Assembly (NCBI RefSeq): GCF_030769565.1
Contig: NZ_JAVCAP010000001.1
Span: 1 to 64,000, forward strand
Source of the DNA: Methylophilus aquaticus
GTDB lineage: Bacteria > Pseudomonadota > Gammaproteobacteria > Burkholderiales > Methylophilaceae
Length of the DNA stretch: 64,000 nt
Direction: 5' to 3'
In this document: in pieces, positions 36,481-45,335 of the stretch
How positions within the stretch are numbered: the first letter of the stretch is position 1
How the letters are laid out: every line of letters starts with the position of its first letter
The notes under the pieces: generated by a model
The model's input: only the letters and a program-made list of their open reading frames with translations
Told to the model about the DNA's origin: nothing
The model's database searches: none
Translations under genes and position numbers: made by a program

Positions 36481-36927
36481 ATGGGCCCACTCGAACAAAA
36501 TTTTGAAAACACCTTATTCAAGCTGATCCCGCAAACCAAAAACCTGGGTATGCAGATCACCAGGATTGAAGACCATCAGATTACAGTGCGTGGCGATTAC
36601 GCCTTAAACAAAAACCATCTCGATATCGTGTTTGGTGGCAGCATTGCCGCAATCTCGATTACCACGGCATGGTCATTGGTGCAGCACAAAATTGAGCAAG
36701 CGGGGTTCAAGGGAAACCTGGTCATCAAACGTCAGGAGATTGATTATCTATTGCCAGTGAAAACAAATTTTGAATGTGTGGCTAGTTTTCAATCGCTGAA
36801 TGACTGGACACTTTTTAAAAACACTTATCGAGAAAAGGGTAGGGCAAAAGTGATAGTCACTGCTGAAATCCTCAGTGAATCAAAAGTGGCATCAAAGTTT
36901 CAGGGTGTATTTGTGTTGTACCAGTAG
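36481..36927 (+). CDS. YiiD C-terminal-type thioesterase domain protein
   Basis: 148 residues, hotdog-type fold similar to the C-terminal domain of YiiD. Likely hydrolyses acyl-CoA or acyl-ACP; substrate unknown. Family-like features are NHLDIVFGGSIAAISITTAWSL in the middle and a strand-rich C-terminus (AKVIVTAEI, GVFVLYQ). AAGGAAG stands before the ATG; a longer start at 36397 overlaps the dead LysR gene and is unlikely. A possible former partner of the hydrolase/LysR locus. Confidence 0.75.
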   Translation: MGPLEQNFENTLFKLIPQTKNLGMQITRIEDHQITVRGDYALNKNHLDIVFGGSIAAISITTAWSLVQHKIEQAGFKGNLVIKRQEIDYLLPVKTNFECVASFQSLNDWTLFKNTYREKGRAKVIVTAEILSESKVASKFQGVFVLYQ

Positions 36928-37221
36928 AAACATTGCCATCTATAAAGCCCTGGAAGGGGAGTTTATTTTTGTTACGATGTGAAAAAACGGCATGCGGGGC
37001 GCTACTCATACGCTGTCTGAACGCGACCTTTGAACCACATTTGCTTACACCAGCCATTCAAAAAAGCTGGCTGGGAGATTGAGCGCCAATTCGTCAACAA
37101 GTGAGCCTTAGCAATGACTACATTATTGTGCTTGCTAATTTACCCTGCGGTTGAAGCGGGTGGGTTGAAGTTTTTGCTGGCATTGATCACAGACCATTAT
37201 TCACCTAGTAGAGTGATTTTA

Positions 37222-39279
37222 TTAAATAGCAGATTTCCAAGACGCCTGCATATCAATCTCATTAAATGGCTTAGGTTTACTAAAGAAATACCCTTGCACC
37301 ACTTTGCAGTCACAATCTAATAAATACTTGGCCTGTTCTGCTGTTTCCACCCCTTCTGCCACCAGCTCTTTACCCAGACTTTTCGCCATGGAAATAATCG
37401 CCTGCACAATCAGTCTGTGGTCATTGTTGTCTGCTATGCCTTGCACAAAGGATTGATCAATTTTGATTTCACTGACGGGGAATTTGTTTAGATAGCTCAA
37501 TGCTGAATAGCCAGTGCCAAAATCATCCAGAGATATTTTGAAGCCCAGGTTATCCAGGTTTTTAAGCATTTTTGTAATATGGATACTGTCGTTCAAGAGC
37601 AAGCTTTCGGTAATCTCGAAAGTGATCCATGCCGGATCACAATTGGTTTTTTTTAACAGGTGCTTGATGACGTTCAACAGGTTGTTATGGATAAACTGGC
37701 GACTGGATAAATTGATGGCGACGTTGATGGGCGGGTGCCGACCAGTGTTCCACCTGACGGCATCTTTAAAGGCTGTTAGCATGATCCACTCACCAATCTC
37801 GACAATCAAGCCAGAGTCTTCTGCAATGCCGATAAACCGGTTAGGCGGGATCATTTCGCTGTGGTTACGGTGCCACCGTAATAGCGCCTCCACGCCCACA
37901 ATGCGCTGGGTCTCCAAATTGACCTTGGGCTGGTAGTGCAGCAGGAATTCATCATTTTGCAGTGCGGTGCGTAATGCGCGCTCAATGTCTATGCGTTCAA
38001 TCGTGGTTTGCGATAAATCCGGGGAATAAAACTGGTAGTTATTTCTACCTTGTTTTTTGGCCTTGTACATGGCGATATCTGAATATTTTACAATATCGCT
38101 GACATCCCTGCTGTGGTCTGGGCAAATCACGATGCCGATACTGGCCGAAATAAACAGTTCTGTGCCCTGGATTAAAATCGGCTGCTTGATAGCCTCAAGC
38201 ACGTTTTTTGCGACGACCCCCACCGTTTTAGGGTCTTGCATTGTTGACAGCACGATTGCAAACTCGTCGCCGCCCAGGCGAGCAACGATATCCGTTGGCC
38301 GCACAGACCGTTCGATGCGTCTGGCCATCTCGGATAGCAGCAAGTCACCTTCTGCGTGACCGAGTAAATCATTAACGGCTTTAAAGCCGTCCAGATCTAG
38401 CATCAAAAACGCAAATGCACAGTCTGCGCGGTCAGTTTTTTTGATGCATTGATCGAGTGTTTCGAGTAATGAAATACGATTGGGCAGCCTGGTAATGGCG
38501 TCGAAATAAGCCAGATGATGGATGCGGTCCAGATGTTCATAAGATTGCGTCATATCTTGCCCGATGGCGATGACGGCTTGTACTTCGTTGATGGCATTAA
38601 ATTCGGGCGTTAATACCGTGTGCATGATTTTGTGCTTGCCATGTCTGGTGGTCAGCTTGAATGCGACATGCTGATTTTCACCACTTTGAAATACCTCGCG
38701 TATGCTTTTTTCAAGGGCTTTGGCCGATGCACCGCCGGGATACTGCGAGGGCGTTTTGCCAATCAGCGTTGTGGAATCCGTTTCATAAAATAATGCATTT
38801 GCATGATTGAGAAAGATACGTTCGCAGTCACGATTGTACTTTGCGATGCAATTGGACGAGTTTTCCACAATCGATTTGTACTCGTTTTCCCTCAGGATAT
38901 TCTCCGTCACATCCCTGGCGTAACCAAGCGAGCCAACTACCTTGCCATCTACTACCACAGCAGATTTATAAGACTCTATCCAGTAGTATGCTCCTTCAGC
39001 GTTTTTAATCGGCACGGTGACGGCACTGGGGGTTGTACTCTGCATTGCTTTTTGATCGCCATCAACATACTCCTGCGCCAAATCAGGTGGAAAAAAATCA
39101 AAATCTGTCTTGCCAATGAGTTCGGCACTTGAAGCGACGCCCACCATGTTGGCATAGGCCGTATTCGCTACCAGAATGCGGCTGTCAGCATCCTTGAGCC
39201 AGACCATGAATGGAAAATTATCAATGAGTGTCTGGATGTATTGATTACTTTCAATATTTTGATTTTTAATATTTTTCAT
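37222..39279 (-). CDS. PAS-GGDEF-EAL cyclic di-GMP signalling protein
   Basis: 685 residues, soluble. Two PAS domains (about 13-130, DNFPFMVWLKDADSRILVAN, and about 135-250). The diguanylate cyclase domain has intact RLGGDEFAIVLS. The EAL phosphodiesterase domain has VEALLRWH, DDFGTGYSALSYL and AEGVETAEQ, so both active sites look complete. The PAS domains probably sense a small molecule or redox state, not identified here. A second such protein lies at 43332-45305. Confidence 0.92.
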   Translation of the reverse strand: MKNIKNQNIESNQYIQTLIDNFPFMVWLKDADSRILVANTAYANMVGVASSAELIGKTDFDFFPPDLAQEYVDGDQKAMQSTTPSAVTVPIKNAEGAYYWIESYKSAVVVDGKVVGSLGYARDVTENILRENEYKSIVENSSNCIAKYNRDCERIFLNHANALFYETDSTTLIGKTPSQYPGGASAKALEKSIREVFQSGENQHVAFKLTTRHGKHKIMHTVLTPEFNAINEVQAVIAIGQDMTQSYEHLDRIHHLAYFDAITRLPNRISLLETLDQCIKKTDRADCAFAFLMLDLDGFKAVNDLLGHAEGDLLLSEMARRIERSVRPTDIVARLGGDEFAIVLSTMQDPKTVGVVAKNVLEAIKQPILIQGTELFISASIGIVICPDHSRDVSDIVKYSDIAMYKAKKQGRNNYQFYSPDLSQTTIERIDIERALRTALQNDEFLLHYQPKVNLETQRIVGVEALLRWHRNHSEMIPPNRFIGIAEDSGLIVEIGEWIMLTAFKDAVRWNTGRHPPINVAINLSSRQFIHNNLLNVIKHLLKKTNCDPAWITFEITESLLLNDSIHITKMLKNLDNLGFKISLDDFGTGYSALSYLNKFPVSEIKIDQSFVQGIADNNDHRLIVQAIISMAKSLGKELVAEGVETAEQAKYLLDCDCKVVQGYFFSKPKPFNEIDMQASWKSAI

Positions 39280-39529
39280 AAAAAGACTAATATTTCGAAT
39301 ATTGATTTATCTGTATCTTTGCATAATGAAATTAAGTTGCATGCCAATAAACTGTTTTCGGTAGTATTTAATTTTTCTTAAATATCCACTTGTTGCTAAT
39401 TGGTCATTAATACATAAGTTGCTTTTTTGCGATACGGTATATTTCCCTGTAAAAGCTGCTTTGAACAGCCATAGACCTTTTTCTGGTTTTGCAGGCGTTA
39501 AGCTGCCAAGCACTATAAATTCGAGTACG

Positions 39530-39865
39530 ATGGCGATCATGATGGAAAAACTGGAACCTACGCGCGAAGAAGTGAATGCCCTTACAGGCGTCACCCTGTT
39601 GGAGTTTGGCGCAAGTTGGTGTGGCTATTGCCAGGCGGCGCAAGCTGCGATTACGTCTGCGCTTGCTCAGTTTTCTCACGTCCATCACATTAAAGTTGAA
39701 GATGGCAAAGGCCGCAGGTTGGGGCGCTCGTTTCGCGTGACATTGTGGCCGACTCTGATTTTTATGAAAGACGGGCTTGAGCACAAACGCTTGGTGAGGG
39801 ATATTGACGCGGTTGAATTGCGATTGGCACTGGCGTCGATGACGGCTGATCAAGGTATGATTTAA
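39530..39865 (+). CDS. thioredoxin-like protein
   Basis: About 111 residues. Thioredoxin fold with active site WCGYC in VTLLEFGASWCGYCQAA; the usual thioredoxin has WCGPC, so the redox potential is probably different. The conserved cis-Pro follows (VTLWPTLIFMKDG). Cytoplasmic; no signal peptide with the start chosen. The ATG at 39530 or that at 39539 gives the family length; the longer frame from 39419 is not supported. Confidence 0.82.
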   Translation: MAIMMEKLEPTREEVNALTGVTLLEFGASWCGYCQAAQAAITSALAQFSHVHHIKVEDGKGRRLGRSFRVTLWPTLIFMKDGLEHKRLVRDIDAVELRLALASMTADQGMI

Positions 39866-39905
39866 TCAGGGTAGTATTGCAGGCGTTTATGCATAGCTAC
39901 ATTTA

Positions 39906-39937
39906 GAAAAACACAGCAGTTTTTAAAGCTGCTGTGT
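39906..39937 (-). terminator. terminator between thioredoxin-like and YcaC-like genes
   Basis: Strong 9-base stem ACACAGCAG / CTGCTGTGT; on the minus strand it is followed by TTTTTCTAA. It ends the pirin/YcaC-like transcript. Confidence 0.72.
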
Positions 39938-39952
39938 GGTGGTTAGCCGGTG

Positions 39953-40579
39953 TTATCGGGCTTGCAGCGCGTTATAAGCGGTCATCAGGTTACGGTAATC
40001 AGGAATGTGGTTGGCGCACAGGTTGCCCAATCCTTCGATATCGCGACGCCAGTCGCGGTGCAGCTCGCAGGCGACGCCAAACCAGGTCATCATTTGCGCA
40101 CCGGCGGCTTCCATGCGGCGCCAAGCTGCGTCGCGTGTTAATGCGTTAAAGGTGCCGGAGGCATCTCCCACCACAAACACTTCAAACCCTTCTTCGATGG
40201 CGGACAAGGCCGGGAAAGCCACACAGACTTCGGTGACAACCCTGGCGATGATGAGCTGTTTTTTGCCTGTGGTTTTAATGGCTTTGACAAAGTCCTCGTT
40301 ATCCCAGGCGTTGATCTGGCCCGGGCGGGCGATATAGGGGGCATCCGGGAGCAGGGCCTTTAACTCTGGCATCAGCGGACCATTGGGCCCAGTTTCAAAA
40401 CTGGTGGTTAGAATGGTTGGCAGGTTAAAAAATTTAGCAGTATCGGCCAGTGCCATTACATTGTTTTTAAACTGATCTGGGTCGATATCACGCACCAGCG
40501 ATAGCAAGCCCGCCTGATGGTCTACCAGTAATACGATGGCATTGTCACGGTCCAAACGTACGTAAGGTGTGTTGTCCAT
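39953..40579 (-). CDS. YcaC-like isochorismatase-family hydrolase
   Basis: 208 residues, the length of YcaC. Cysteine hydrolase fold: Asp in LLVDHQAG (about 22) and the Cys in VVTEVCVAFPAL. The Gly before the cis-peptide is Arg (ARVVTEVC rather than AGVVTEVC). The substrate is unknown. Starts at MDNTPYV after GAGG; the longer frame is not supported. It is 46 bases downstream of the pirin gene and in its operon. Confidence 0.88.
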   Translation of the reverse strand: MDNTPYVRLDRDNAIVLLVDHQAGLLSLVRDIDPDQFKNNVMALADTAKFFNLPTILTTSFETGPNGPLMPELKALLPDAPYIARPGQINAWDNEDFVKAIKTTGKKQLIIARVVTEVCVAFPALSAIEEGFEVFVVGDASGTFNALTRDAAWRRMEAAGAQMMTWFGVACELHRDWRRDIEGLGNLCANHIPDYRNLMTAYNALQAR

Positions 40580-40625
40580 GATAAATCCTCTCAATAAAGG
40601 TTTGTGTTTAAAGTGTGGTGTCTGC

Positions 40626-41489
40626 TCATGCGGCTGCGATAAAACGGCCTTGATTGTAGTCATTAATCGCCTGGTCAATTTCTTCCCAGCTGTTCATGAC
40701 AAACGTGCCATGGCCGACCACTGGTTCATTCAGCGGCTCACCGTTAAGCAAGAGCAACACAGTGTCTTGTTGCGCCTGCAAAATCAATTCAGTGCCTTCA
40801 CGTTGCATCACCGCCAGTTCGGCTGGGCGGATGGTGTGCACTTCGCCGGTTTTTACCGCGCCATGCAGTACAAAAATGGCGGTGGTGTGGCCTTCAGGCA
40901 ATGTTATCGTCGTGCGGGTGCCTGCATTCAGGCGTACATCCCACACATTCATCGGGCTAAAGGTATTGGCCGGACCTTTCTGGCCAGCATATTCCCCCGC
41001 AATTACCCGCACTTTGCCAGTTTCGTTGGGCAAAGCGACTTCCGGGATCTGCGTACGCGTAATGCCTTGATACCCTGGTGCAGTCATTTTGTCCTTGGCC
41101 GGCAGGTTGACCCACAGTTGTATCATTTCAAACGGACCGCCGGTACGGGCATAGTCATCGCCATGATATTCCTCATGAATAATGCCTGAACCCGCCGTCA
41201 TCCATTGCACTTCGCCGGGACCAATGCTGCCACCGGCATTGGTGGAGTCATGGTGTGACACCTGGCCGTCATAGACAATCGTCACGGTTTCAAAGCCGCG
41301 GTGCGGATGCTGACCGACACCACGCCGTTGCTCGGTGGGTTCAAAGCTGGCAGGGCCTGCATAATCCATGAGCAGGAAAGGTGAAATCTGCTCGGCGATA
41401 TCACGGTAAGAAAAAATGCTTTGCACCGGAAAGCCATCACCTACCCAGTGGTTGCCATTGCTGCGTTTGATAAAAGCCAGTTTTTTCAT
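40626..41489 (-). CDS. pirin family protein
   Basis: 287 residues, bicupin fold. The N-terminal cupin has the metal ligands in GQHPHRGFETVTIVYDG, followed by HHDSTNAGGSIGPGEVQWMTAGSGIIHEE. Bacterial pirins are iron proteins, some with quercetin 2,3-dioxygenase activity. The start at MKKLAFIKR follows AAGGAGCGCATC. Divergent from a LysR gene that probably controls it. Confidence 0.93.
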   Translation of the reverse strand: MKKLAFIKRSNGNHWVGDGFPVQSIFSYRDIAEQISPFLLMDYAGPASFEPTEQRRGVGQHPHRGFETVTIVYDGQVSHHDSTNAGGSIGPGEVQWMTAGSGIIHEEYHGDDYARTGGPFEMIQLWVNLPAKDKMTAPGYQGITRTQIPEVALPNETGKVRVIAGEYAGQKGPANTFSPMNVWDVRLNAGTRTTITLPEGHTTAIFVLHGAVKTGEVHTIRPAELAVMQREGTELILQAQQDTVLLLLNGEPLNEPVVGHGTFVMNSWEEIDQAINDYNQGRFIAAA

Positions 41490-41609
41490 GATGCGCTCCT
41501 TGAAAGTGGTGTGCGTGTTTGCATGGTTCACACTATAAACAGATGACAATTCAGGCACTAGATGGTTAAATATGAAATTACTTTTCATTTAAATGAATAA
41601 TATACCGGT

Positions 41610-42506
41610 ATGGATTTCAATGAAGCCGCAGTCTTCGTCAAGGTGGTGCAAGCAGGCAGTTTTAGTGCCGCAGCGCGACAACTGGGGTTGCCGACTTCGA
41701 CCATCAGCACACGGGTGGCAAGGCTGGAAAAAAGACTGGGTGTGACCTTGTTGCAGCGCACCACCCGGCGCTTGAGCCTGACCGAGGCCGGGACACTGTA
41801 TTTTGAACATGCCTCCACCGGTTTAGGCTATTTGCTGGAAGCCGAGGCTGCACTTGATGAAGCCCGCCAGCAGCCGCAAGGGACACTGAAAGTGACCGCT
41901 CCGGCTGATTTGGGCGACGCCTTGCTGGGCCGTTTGATTGCGCAGATGCAAACCAGTTATCCAGCCCTCTCCGTAGAAGTATTACTCACGGAGCGCTATG
42001 TAGACTTGGTGGCAGAAGGTCTGGACGCGGCGATCAGGACGGGTGACTTGCCCGATTCCAGCCTGATTGCCAAGTCACTGGGCAAAATACAGTGGGCCCT
42101 GTTTGCCAGCCCGCAGTATTTGCAGCAGGCAGCCAGCCTCGAACAACCTACGGATTTAAATCAGCATCAATGTGTACAATTCACCCCGATGGGACGCCAC
42201 CATTGGACGCTGCAGCGCGAGACCACCGAGATTAGGGTGCCGCTGGCCGGACACACCCTGGTCAATAGTATAGGCGTGGTGCGGGCGATGGCCGAGAGCG
42301 GGCAGGGTGTGGCTTTATTGCCGACGTTTATCTGCCAGCCTTCGGTGCTGCAGGGTGGTTTGCAGCGCGTGTTACCAGCGTGGCGCGGGCAGGCCGATGC
42401 GGTCAGTCTGGTGTATCCAAAACAGCGTTTCATGGCACCCAAACTGCGTGGATTTATCGAATTAGCCATGGCAGAATTCAAGGCATTACTGCATGGGCCA
42501 TCATAA
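41610..42506 (+). CDS. LysR-family transcriptional regulator
   Basis: 298 residues. HTH at about 1-60 (AAVFVKVVQAGSFSAAARQLGLPTSTISTRVARLE), effector domain after about 90. The divergent position to the pirin/YcaC-like operon, with 120 bases between, suggests it regulates those genes. Effector unknown. A short LysR of the type often found beside pirin genes. Confidence 0.93.
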   Translation: MDFNEAAVFVKVVQAGSFSAAARQLGLPTSTISTRVARLEKRLGVTLLQRTTRRLSLTEAGTLYFEHASTGLGYLLEAEAALDEARQQPQGTLKVTAPADLGDALLGRLIAQMQTSYPALSVEVLLTERYVDLVAEGLDAAIRTGDLPDSSLIAKSLGKIQWALFASPQYLQQAASLEQPTDLNQHQCVQFTPMGRHHWTLQRETTEIRVPLAGHTLVNSIGVVRAMAESGQGVALLPTFICQPSVLQGGLQRVLPAWRGQADAVSLVYPKQRFMAPKLRGFIELAMAEFKALLHGPS

Positions 42507-42533
42507 AACAGCCCACACATTCAGGAGTCTGAC

Positions 42534-43087
42534 ATGTCCAGCCATCCAGCTTCACCACCCATGACAGGTGCCAGTGTGGTGATTACCCACCGCATTATTC
42601 CCGCATTACAAGGCCAGTATGAAGCATGGCTCAACGAAATTGGTCCGCTTTGCCGCACCTCCGAAGGCTTGCTTGACTGGCATGTCATCCGGCCGATTGC
42701 CGGCTACACCGATACTTATTCGGTCATCATTCGCTATCAGTCCGAACACGATTTAAAAAAGTGGATGGATTCTCCCGAGCGGGAACGGCTGATTGCCAAA
42801 GCCAGGCCTTTGCTGCAGGATGTGGACCGTTATTACATTTACAGCAGACTGGACTTTTTGTTTGAACTGCCCAGTCAGCCCGTACCGATGCATCCGGTAT
42901 GCTGGAAACAGTTTTTACTGACATGGTCAGCCTGTCTCTGTATGGATAGTGCCTTTGCTGAGCGCACTGAGCGCGCCGCAGAGCCGCATTCTGGATACGT
43001 TTGTGGCCAGCGGGATTGTCGTGTCTGATGGTGTATCTAATCATGCCACGCTACACCAGGCTGGTAAAACACTGGTTGTTTCGTTAA
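42534..43087 (+). pseudogene. antibiotic biosynthesis monooxygenase-domain membrane protein, twice frameshifted
   Basis: The N-terminal ABM domain (about residues 14-105, VVITHRIIPALQGQYEAWL) is intact. Family members of this type continue with two membrane helices. Here the frame is lost after WKQFLLTWSA; the expected continuation is in the +1 frame (VSVWIVPLLSALSAPQSRI, from about 42934) and then, after a second +1 shift near 43024, as LMVYLIMPRYTRLVKHWLFR ending at 43087. So two extra bases separate three readable parts. Either a decayed gene or two sequence errors. Confidence 0.78.
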
Positions 43088-43331
43088 AACAATCCACCAA
43101 CGGTGAACATTGACTGTGCTACGCGCTGAGCAGCATCAAGCTTTCAGGCTAGGCAATACTCCTTTTTAACGCTGCCTGGCCACTGCCTGAGTGTATCGTC
43201 TATACAACAATGGGTAGGATTAGGCGATCAAAACATATCGATTTCTTTTAAAAACAATTGCTTATGGATTAAAGTAAATTCAGTGGCATACCGTAAATAC
43301 CCTATATAACAATTATTATTGGGGAAATCAT

Positions 43332-45305
43332 GTGTTGAAAGCAGCCAGCGAGCCGATTGCACTGGATACAGAAATTGTAGAGATGCTCTACGCTAACAAT
43401 TCGCGCTCACTGGTGGCTGCGTTGGTGGTAATGTCGGCACTGGTGTTTGTGCAGCAAGCATTGATTTCCACTGTGGTGCTGGTCAGTTGGGCAGTGATTT
43501 TTTTACTGGCTTATGGACTGCGTACCGGCCTGACATTTTTATATTATCGTAGCAACGCCAAATCTATCTATAGTCAGCAATGGCTTAAACGTTTTCGACT
43601 AAGCTCCGGTTTTTGCGGGGTATCGTGGGGATTGGCTGGCATCTTGTTGTTTCCCGAAACAGATACCGCGCATCAGGCTTTTCTTATTTTTGCGCTGGTA
43701 GGTGTGGCAGGTGCGGGCATCGTCATTTATTCTATCGATACCCTATGCTCTAATCTGTTCAGCGGTGGCCTGCTGCTACTGATGATTCCACGCTTTATCA
43801 TCCACGGCACACAGCTTTCTATTGCGCTGGCTATTCTGTTTATTGTCTATGTGGTCTATGTGACGATTGCCGGACGCGGACTTGCAAAGAGTCTGCGCGA
43901 AAATATGTCATTACGTATTGCTTCCAATCTGGACAATCAAAAAGTTCATCAACTGGCTTATTACGATTTTCTTACCGGCCTGCCCAACCGTCGCTTGTTG
44001 TCCGACCGTTTGAATCAGGCGTTTATTCGCTGCGCACGCACGCAAACCTATGGTGCCGTGCTGTCACTGGATTTGAACAATTTTAAAGGCCTGAATGATA
44101 GCAAAGGGCATTTGGCCGGGGATGAACTGTTGCAGCAGGTGGCTGAACGCCTGCAACACTGTTTACGTAAAAAAGACACCATTGCCCGCATGGGGGGTGA
44201 CGAATTTGTTGCCGTGCTTGATGATCTGGGCAATCACCGTGGGCAAGCGGTCATTTCAGTGCTGGCTACGGCCGATAAACTGATGGATGCATTCAGTCTG
44301 CCATTTCAGTTAAAAAATGGGCAATACCGTTCTAAACCCAGTATAGGTGTTTGCCTGTTTTTAGGCGAAGAATCTAGCGAGGCGGAGGTGCTCAGGCGCG
44401 CCGATATTGCCATGTATCAGGCCAAAAAATCTGAAAACATGCATGGTATACAGCTGTATGACGAAGCGCAGTATCCTGCCATTGAGTTGCGCGTTACCCT
44501 GGAAAATGACTTGGCCTTTGCCTTGCAGTCCGGTCAGCTCTCGCTTTATTATCAGTTGCAAGTCGACCAGGATCTCGCCCCGATCGGGGCCGAAGTATTA
44601 TTGCGCTGGCAGCATCCAGTATTGGGCGTGGTGCCACCGGATCAGTTTATCCCGATTGCTGAAGAGTCAGGTGCAATTGTGGCGATTGGGCACTGGGTAT
44701 TGCAGCAATCCTGTGCGCAGCTAAAGGCCTGGGAGCATGACCCAGCCATTGCTCGCTTGCACTTGTCCGTGAATGTCAGCGCTTTGCAATTCAGTCAGCC
44801 GGAGTTTGTGGAACAGGTGATGCATACCGTACAAGCCAGCGGCTGTAACCCCAGGCACTTGAGACTGGAGCTGACCGAAACTGCAATTGTAAAAAATGTG
44901 GAAGATGTGATCGACAAGATCAATGCATTGAAATCCTGTGGCATCACCTTCTCGCTCGATGACTTTGGCATTGGGCAATCCTCATTATCGGTGTTGAAAC
45001 GCCTGCCACTAGACGAACTGAAAATTGACAGAAGCTTTATCAGCGACATTTTGCACAATAACTACGACACCTTTATTGTACAAACCATCATCGAAATGGG
45101 TAAAAACCTGGGACACCATGTGATTGCCGAAGGGGTGGAAGTCGAGCAGCAAAAAGTCATGCTGCAAGCGCTGGGTTGTCATGCCTTTCAGGGCTATTTA
45201 TTCTGCAAGCCTTTGCCATTGGCTGACTTTGAAGCCAAGGTACAGCGACTCTTTTCCGCCGCACAGTTGGCGTCTGTCACCATGAAACCGGCATTGCACA
45301 GCTAA
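43332..45305 (+). CDS. membrane GGDEF-EAL cyclic di-GMP protein
   Basis: 657 residues. N-terminal half-membrane sensor of about six helices (residues 25-190). The diguanylate cyclase domain has MGGDEFVAVLD intact. The EAL domain has EVLLRW in place of EALLRW and DDFGIGQSSL in place of DDFGTGYSSL, so phosphodiesterase activity is uncertain. The GTG at 43332 overlaps an ATG-TGT-TGA by two bases: the ATG at 43330 opens a two-codon frame. GGGG in front serves either. Confidence 0.88.
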   Translation: MLKAASEPIALDTEIVEMLYANNSRSLVAALVVMSALVFVQQALISTVVLVSWAVIFLLAYGLRTGLTFLYYRSNAKSIYSQQWLKRFRLSSGFCGVSWGLAGILLFPETDTAHQAFLIFALVGVAGAGIVIYSIDTLCSNLFSGGLLLLMIPRFIIHGTQLSIALAILFIVYVVYVTIAGRGLAKSLRENMSLRIASNLDNQKVHQLAYYDFLTGLPNRRLLSDRLNQAFIRCARTQTYGAVLSLDLNNFKGLNDSKGHLAGDELLQQVAERLQHCLRKKDTIARMGGDEFVAVLDDLGNHRGQAVISVLATADKLMDAFSLPFQLKNGQYRSKPSIGVCLFLGEESSEAEVLRRADIAMYQAKKSENMHGIQLYDEAQYPAIELRVTLENDLAFALQSGQLSLYYQLQVDQDLAPIGAEVLLRWQHPVLGVVPPDQFIPIAEESGAIVAIGHWVLQQSCAQLKAWEHDPAIARLHLSVNVSALQFSQPEFVEQVMHTVQASGCNPRHLRLELTETAIVKNVEDVIDKINALKSCGITFSLDDFGIGQSSLSVLKRLPLDELKIDRSFISDILHNNYDTFIVQTIIEMGKNLGHHVIAEGVEVEQQKVMLQALGCHAFQGYLFCKPLPLADFEAKVQRLFSAAQLASVTMKPALHS

Positions 45306-45335
45306 CAGTCTGTCTCGCCATCAGGGCTTGGCTGT

